64,000 nt of DNA, from contig NZ_VZIZ01000011.1 of the NCBI RefSeq assembly GCF_009812035.1, positions 27,269-91,268 of the forward strand, in the 5' to 3' direction. Numbering within the stretch: position 1 is the first letter of the stretch; every line of letters begins with the position of its first letter. Under the pieces are notes generated by a model. The model was not told the origin of the DNA, searched no databases, and was given only the letters and a program-made list of their open reading frames with translations. The stretch is from Psychrobacter nivimaris (GTDB lineage Bacteria; Pseudomonadota; Gammaproteobacteria; Pseudomonadales; Moraxellaceae). The position numbers were made by a program, and so were the translations under genes. Below are positions 60,270 through 64,000 of the stretch, in pieces.

Positions 60270-60469
60270 TCAAACTTAATACTTATCTGCTACATTTGTC
60301 CTAAGAGCTGATTTACCTTTTGATTAGAGGCTTTGATACAATAGGTGGTTCGACTCATCTGTCTTATAATCTAAATAAAGCTTAAGACTATATATTGGAT
60401 TAAGATGAGGAACTAGTAGGACTGATCAGATAAGGCGCTCGCATTTTGGGCAAACCTTATGGAGAAATT

Positions 60470-60946
60470 ATGTCAAAGAAATCAAAAAAACCTGATAATC
60501 AGATTTGCGCCAATAAAAAGGCGCGTCATGAGTATTTTATCGAAGAAGCTTTTGAAGCGGGACTGGCATTACAAGGTTGGGAAGTAAAAGCCATTCGTGC
60601 CGGAAAAATGACGATTACTGAAGCGTACGTCATATTCCGTAATAACGAAGCCTTCCTGTTCGGTGCGCACATTCAGCCATTGCTATCGAGCTCAACGCAC
60701 GTTAGTCCAGACAGTATTCGTACCCGTAAACTGCTGCTGAACCGTCGTGAAATCGAAAAGCTGTCTGGGGCAATCAACCAAAAAGGCTATGCTTGCGTAC
60801 CGCTATCTTGCTACTGGAAAAACTCACTAGTGAAATGCCAAATTGGTCTAGCCTTGGGTAAAAAGCAGCATGACAAGCGTAAAACGCTAAAAGATCGTGA
60901 CTGGGAACGTGACAAGCAGCGTGGTTTCAAACAGCATTTAGATTAA
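60470..60946 (+). CDS. smpB: SsrA-binding protein SmpB
   Basis: A tmRNA-binding protein for trans-translation rescue of stalled ribosomes. [29 protein letters not shown] and the basic C-terminal tail ([19 protein letters not shown]) match the family. The frame is open from 60446, but ATG 60470 has GGAG upstream and gives the normal 158 residues. The tmRNA gene is not in this window. Confidence 0.97.
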   Translation: MSKKSKKPDNQICANKKARHEYFIEEAFEAGLALQGWEVKAIRAGKMTITEAYVIFRNNEAFLFGAHIQPLLSSSTHVSPDSIRTRKLLLNRREIEKLSGAINQKGYACVPLSCYWKNSLVKCQIGLALGKKQHDKRKTLKDRDWERDKQRGFKQHLD

Positions 60947-60969
60947 CTAGTATTCGCTTAATCTAAATA

Positions 60970-61008
60970 GAAAAGGACGGCTCAATAATTACTGAGTCGT
61001 CCTTTTTT
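60970..61008 (+). terminator. Terminator after smpB
   Basis: Stem AAAAGGACG-CTCA with its near-perfect complement, a seven-base loop and a T-run. The opposing A-run could help the convergent rarD-like gene. Confidence 0.85.
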
Positions 61009-61063
61009 GTTGTCTATCACATTTTTTAAATAGTCACCTTTATAACATCTATCCAGAGACTTT

Positions 61064-62125
61064 TTATGCCACCTGCTCTTCTAGAGACAATGCTGTCTTT
61101 CTACTAGCCTGACGCAATTGCCTAACACCATGAGCAATCAGACAACCAATACCTAACCAAATCAGACCATAGCTATAGATCATCGCTGACTCAAATGGGT
61201 TACCTAGTACGGTCACTGCCAAGATAAATAGCAACGCAGGCTCTAGATAGCTCATCATGCCATAGACGTTGACTGGTAGCATTTGACTAGCATCAATATT
61301 GGTCTTCATCGCCAAGACACTGAGAACACCTAAACCTACTAGCATCATGATAAAGAAACCAGAGCCGCTAACCAATGCCAAACTGCTTGGGGCAAAAAGG
61401 AATAAGTAAGCCAACGCAAAGGGCGCAAATATCGTTAAATCAACCAATAACCCAGTCACCGCACCGATTCCTTGCAGTCGGCGTAAAATGTAGTAAATAG
61501 GGTACGTACCGCATACCCATAGCGTCGCCCAAGAGACACTTTGCGTACGGATAACTTCGCTACCCACGCCCAGTGCGGCAAAGGCTACTGCCAACCATTG
61601 CAAACGGCTGAGTTTTTCACCAAAGAGGACACAACCAAACACCACCATCATCAATGGGAATAAGAAGTACCCCATCGCGGTTTGCACACCTTGGCCATTC
61701 ACTGGCCCCCACATAAATAACCAAAACTGGCTGAGAAATATCGGTGTAGGTAATAGCAACCAAGCCCATTGCTTAGCGCCTTTTAACACTTTCAATTTAT
61801 CAATGTGTAATCCTAGACGTCCACTTACCATCAGGTATCCAACCAACGCTGCCCACATTGCGAGCATACGCCAGATAAAAACTTGCGTCCCTGATAATGG
61901 CGCTAAAAAACTGCTATACGCATAGAGTACGCCAAATAGCACATTAGACAATATGGCAAAAGACACCCCTAATATCAGAGTGCGTTGTTGTGCGCTACCT
62001 GTCGTCCAAATCGCAGGTAGTGGCAAACGTGCAGCAGTCGTTGCTAGGGTATTAGCGAATACATTGGAGAACATTGAGATAGACATGATAAGCACCGTAG
62101 CTATTAATAGATGATAAAAAACCAA
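61064..62125 (-). CDS. rarD: RarD-type EamA/DMT family permease
   Basis: A 353-residue drug/metabolite transporter with about ten hydrophobic helices. GYFLFPLMMVVFGCVLFGEKLS matches the RarD GYFxxPL region (cited only by its core GYFLFPL). LQWLAVAFAALGV is the following helix. The start is either ATG 62125 or a later in-frame Met (about 62071, MFSNVF). RarD proteins export amino acids or unknown metabolites; the divergent Lrp-type gene next to it suggests amino-acid-related control. Confidence 0.85.
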   Translation of the reverse strand: MVFYHLLIATVLIMSISMFSNVFANTLATTAARLPLPAIWTTGSAQQRTLILGVSFAILSNVLFGVLYAYSSFLAPLSGTQVFIWRMLAMWAALVGYLMVSGRLGLHIDKLKVLKGAKQWAWLLLPTPIFLSQFWLFMWGPVNGQGVQTAMGYFLFPLMMVVFGCVLFGEKLSRLQWLAVAFAALGVGSEVIRTQSVSWATLWVCGTYPIYYILRRLQGIGAVTGLLVDLTIFAPFALAYLFLFAPSSLALVSGSGFFIMMLVGLGVLSVLAMKTNIDASQMLPVNVYGMMSYLEPALLFILAVTVLGNPFESAMIYSYGLIWLGIGCLIAHGVRQLRQASRKTALSLEEQVA

Positions 62126-62328
62126 TTGCTAGCTCTTATTTTGAAGCAGCTCTAATTGATATGATCTATTTTACTAGGCTGCTTTGATATATTATCTCTA
62201 TATAGATATATTTATGAATAAAAATATCAAATACATGTCGTATAAACTATTATTTTCTTATATTAAACTTTATAGTGATAATATTTATAAAAAAAGATAA
62301 AAACTGCCGTTATTAAGGATGTCCTGAT
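62126..62328. promoter_or_regulatory. Divergent promoter region of rarD-like and lrp-like genes
   Basis: A very AT-rich, 203-base divergent region with several short inverted repeats around 62190-62215 (ATATATCTATATAGAG type). AT-rich, partly palindromic sites are typical for Lrp/AsnC regulators, so this is a likely operator. Exact binding sites are not defined by the sequence. Confidence 0.45.
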
Positions 62329-62796
62329 ATGAGCCATACTTTAGATAATATTGATAAAGCTATTTTGAACTTGCTACAAGATGATGCGACATTACCGCTT
62401 AAAACTGTCGCAGAGCGAGTGCATGTCTCTATCGCGACGGCGCAGCGGCGTATACAGGCGCTCATAGATAGTGACGTGATTACCAAACAAGTAGCCATCG
62501 TCAATCCTGACAAAGTGGGCTACGGTCTGACGGCCGTAGTGATGATAGAAATGGAGCGCTCTAACACTTCAATGCAGCATCGGTTTGAGCGCTTGATGGA
62601 TGCGCAATCACGAATCATGAGCTGCTATGAAGTATCTGGCGATTTTGACTTTATGCTCATGGTCAATGCCAAGAATATGAGCGACTATCATCAGTTCACC
62701 CGCAGCTTACTGACTTACGAAAATAATGTGCGCAATTTCAAAAGCCAGTTTGTGATGAACTTTACCAAAAGTGGCACGAAGATTTTGCTTGATTAA
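62329..62796 (+). CDS. Lrp/AsnC family transcriptional regulator
   Basis: A 155-residue feast/famine regulator. The N-terminal helix-turn-helix is LPLKTVAERVHVSIATAQRR (about 22-41). A RAM effector-binding domain covers about 65-150 (GYGLTAVVMIEME; SCYEVSGDFDFMLMV). The start has AAGGA about 14 bases upstream. Because it is divergent from the rarD-like permease, it most probably controls that gene and itself in response to an amino acid. Confidence 0.93.
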   Translation: MSHTLDNIDKAILNLLQDDATLPLKTVAERVHVSIATAQRRIQALIDSDVITKQVAIVNPDKVGYGLTAVVMIEMERSNTSMQHRFERLMDAQSRIMSCYEVSGDFDFMLMVNAKNMSDYHQFTRSLLTYENNVRNFKSQFVMNFTKSGTKILLD

Positions 62797-62862
62797 GACA
62801 TCATATGTAGCATATCAAGAAATAAAATGATAAGAGTAGTGTAATTTTAAATATGGTAGCTA

Positions 62863-63879
62863 ATGACGACTTTAAGGATTCTTGTTGTGCAAAATTTAAA
62901 TACATTTTTAATGTTCAAAATAAATAGCTTACCTTACTTAAAACTCTCACTAAATAGCCTGTTTATTATAGGGTTATTTACAGTTGTATCTCTACCTACT
63001 TATGCCTATGATATTCAGCCTGTTTCAAATAGTTGCGATATTTATAAAAATATCGAACAATCTGATAAACCTATCACATTAAGCGAATTCAAAGAAACGC
63101 CAAATGGCATAGACATATATTCAGATAATTTTGCATTACAAGTGGCAAAATTTCAGCTCTGTCAAACAAAATATCCTTTCAGTAAGGATACGGATGTTAT
63201 TAGCCAATATGCTAAATACGAGCAAGCATTATCTAGGTTTGCGAATAAAGCTATTAGCGACTTTCCTAAGAAAGATAGCTTAAGCCATAAACAAATAGAA
63301 CAATTTAAATCTGATGGTGTTTACTATCAAGAGCAACTAGTCGAGCTTTACTTCCAGATGGCTCTAAATTACTACATAGGTGAATTTGTTCCTAAAGACG
63401 ATAACAAAGCCATACAATACATGAGTAAGGTTGTAGACTATTTTCAACAAAATAAAGCAAACTCTTCAATTTGGCTAGATTATATGGTGGGTACAGGTTT
63501 AGTACGAAAAAATAGACGTGTAAGTCCAAACAACCCTATTATCTTACAGCAGGAAACTGAGACTGGATTAGGTATTGTAAGTACTGCATTATTATCCAAA
63601 GCTGGACATTTAGATAGCAAAGCTGTTCTATTGCTTGAGGCTTTCAATTATTGGCGGGCATCTCATGTTAACTCAAGTCAAAAAGAGCTTGAACAGTATT
63701 TACAGCCTCTTATTTCAGAGTTGACCGGTTACGCTGAACTGGGCAGTTACAAAGCAATAGAGGGCTTAGATGAGATTTATACTGAATTAGCTTTAACTGA
63801 TGCGCGTTATGAGCCGAAAGCAAACTATTGGCAGAAGCAGTCAGAAAATATACCTCAAGACAATACTAGCTGGCATTAG
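62863..63879 (+). CDS. Exported protein of unknown function
   Basis: A 338-residue protein that I do not recognise. A signal peptide is clear if Met at 62911 is used: hydrophobic core SLFIIGLFTVVSL and a cleavage site near TYA-YD. GTG 62887 has the best Shine-Dalgarno (AAGGA) and gives a slightly longer signal peptide; ATG 62863 is a third option. The mature part is mostly helical and hydrophilic, rich in Gln, Lys, Tyr and Asp. It has two cysteines early on (Cys in NSCDIY and LCQTKY). SEL1/TPR-like spacing is suggested by YYQEQLVELYFQMALNYYIG and DDNKAIQYMSKVVDYF, but no repeat is proven. Lower G+C than its neighbours. Confidence 0.7.
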   Translation: MTTLRILVVQNLNTFLMFKINSLPYLKLSLNSLFIIGLFTVVSLPTYAYDIQPVSNSCDIYKNIEQSDKPITLSEFKETPNGIDIYSDNFALQVAKFQLCQTKYPFSKDTDVISQYAKYEQALSRFANKAISDFPKKDSLSHKQIEQFKSDGVYYQEQLVELYFQMALNYYIGEFVPKDDNKAIQYMSKVVDYFQQNKANSSIWLDYMVGTGLVRKNRRVSPNNPIILQQETETGLGIVSTALLSKAGHLDSKAVLLLEAFNYWRASHVNSSQKELEQYLQPLISELTGYAELGSYKAIEGLDEIYTELALTDARYEPKANYWQKQSENIPQDNTSWH

Positions 63880-64000
63880 TTCAATAGAGTATTAGCGAAA
63901 GATAACTGCAATCGACCCATTTTAAAAAGACTCCAATTATACTAGGGTGTGTTGACATATATAGAATAATTGATAATCATAGTGTTATGACTAGATTAAC

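Overview
The window looks like a piece of a Psychrobacter (Moraxellaceae, Gammaproteobacteria) chromosome. The evidence is the moderate-to-low G+C, the close resemblance of the proteins to Moraxellaceae families, and house-keeping neighbourhoods in gammaproteobacterial order (ileS-lspA-fkpB, rpsB-tsf, lepA-lepB-DUF4845-rnc-era-recO-pdxJ, ferredoxin-coaD). The genus call is by recognition; I could not run a search. Apart from one MITE-like candidate there is no sign of prophage, insertion sequence or CRISPR.

Layout. 1-6827 (mostly +): tail of a thioredoxin-like oxidoreductase, ileS-lspA, an opposed cold-shock/DUF1294 membrane protein, fkpB and a Tas-type aldo/keto reductase. 6986-12330: plsC-like acyltransferase, hflX (TTG start), an lrgAB-like pair and a DUF4124/SLT lytic transglycosylase. 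12502-14549 (-): rpsB and tsf. 15014-19258 (-): a compact signalling operon: solute-binding protein lacking its 5' end, CheA-like membrane histidine kinase, single-domain response regulator and two tandem CheX-like phosphatases. 19421-25821 (-): Bcr/CflA transporter, a crotonase and a very large GacS/BarA-type hybrid kinase. 26292-34552 (+): cysM, a PolB-like exonuclease, rlmD, relA, mutM and a small secreted protein. 34667-38876 (-): mscL, typA and an OmpA-family porin. 39461 (+): a FimT/GspH-like pseudopilin with a long leader. 40210-47446 (-): the lepA-to-pdxJ block. 47810-56209 (-): a six-gene kpsM-T-E-D-C-S capsule export set with no sugar-synthesis genes. 56436-57002 (-): tRNA-Met and RNase P RNA. 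57075-60218 (-): bioA-bioD, a 2[4Fe-4S] ferredoxin and coaD. 60470-64000: smpB, a RarD-type permease divergent from an Lrp/AsnC regulator, and an unrecognised secreted protein.

How genes work together. Translation, ribosome assembly and stress genes dominate (ileS, rpsB, tsf, rlmD, lepA, typA, smpB, rnc, era, rnpB, hflX, relA). A second theme is the envelope: lspA, lepB, plsC, ompA, mscL, lrgAB, SLT and the kps exporter. The most unusual part is the 15014-19258 operon. It has the kinase, receiver and phosphatase of a chemotaxis-like relay but, inside the window, no CheW, methyl-accepting protein, CheR/CheB or output domain, and its presumed periplasmic sensor has lost its signal peptide.

Many convergent gene ends carry well-formed hairpins with T-tracts. 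Start codons were moved from the longest open frame where a Shine-Dalgarno sequence, family length or overlap supported it; each case is stated.
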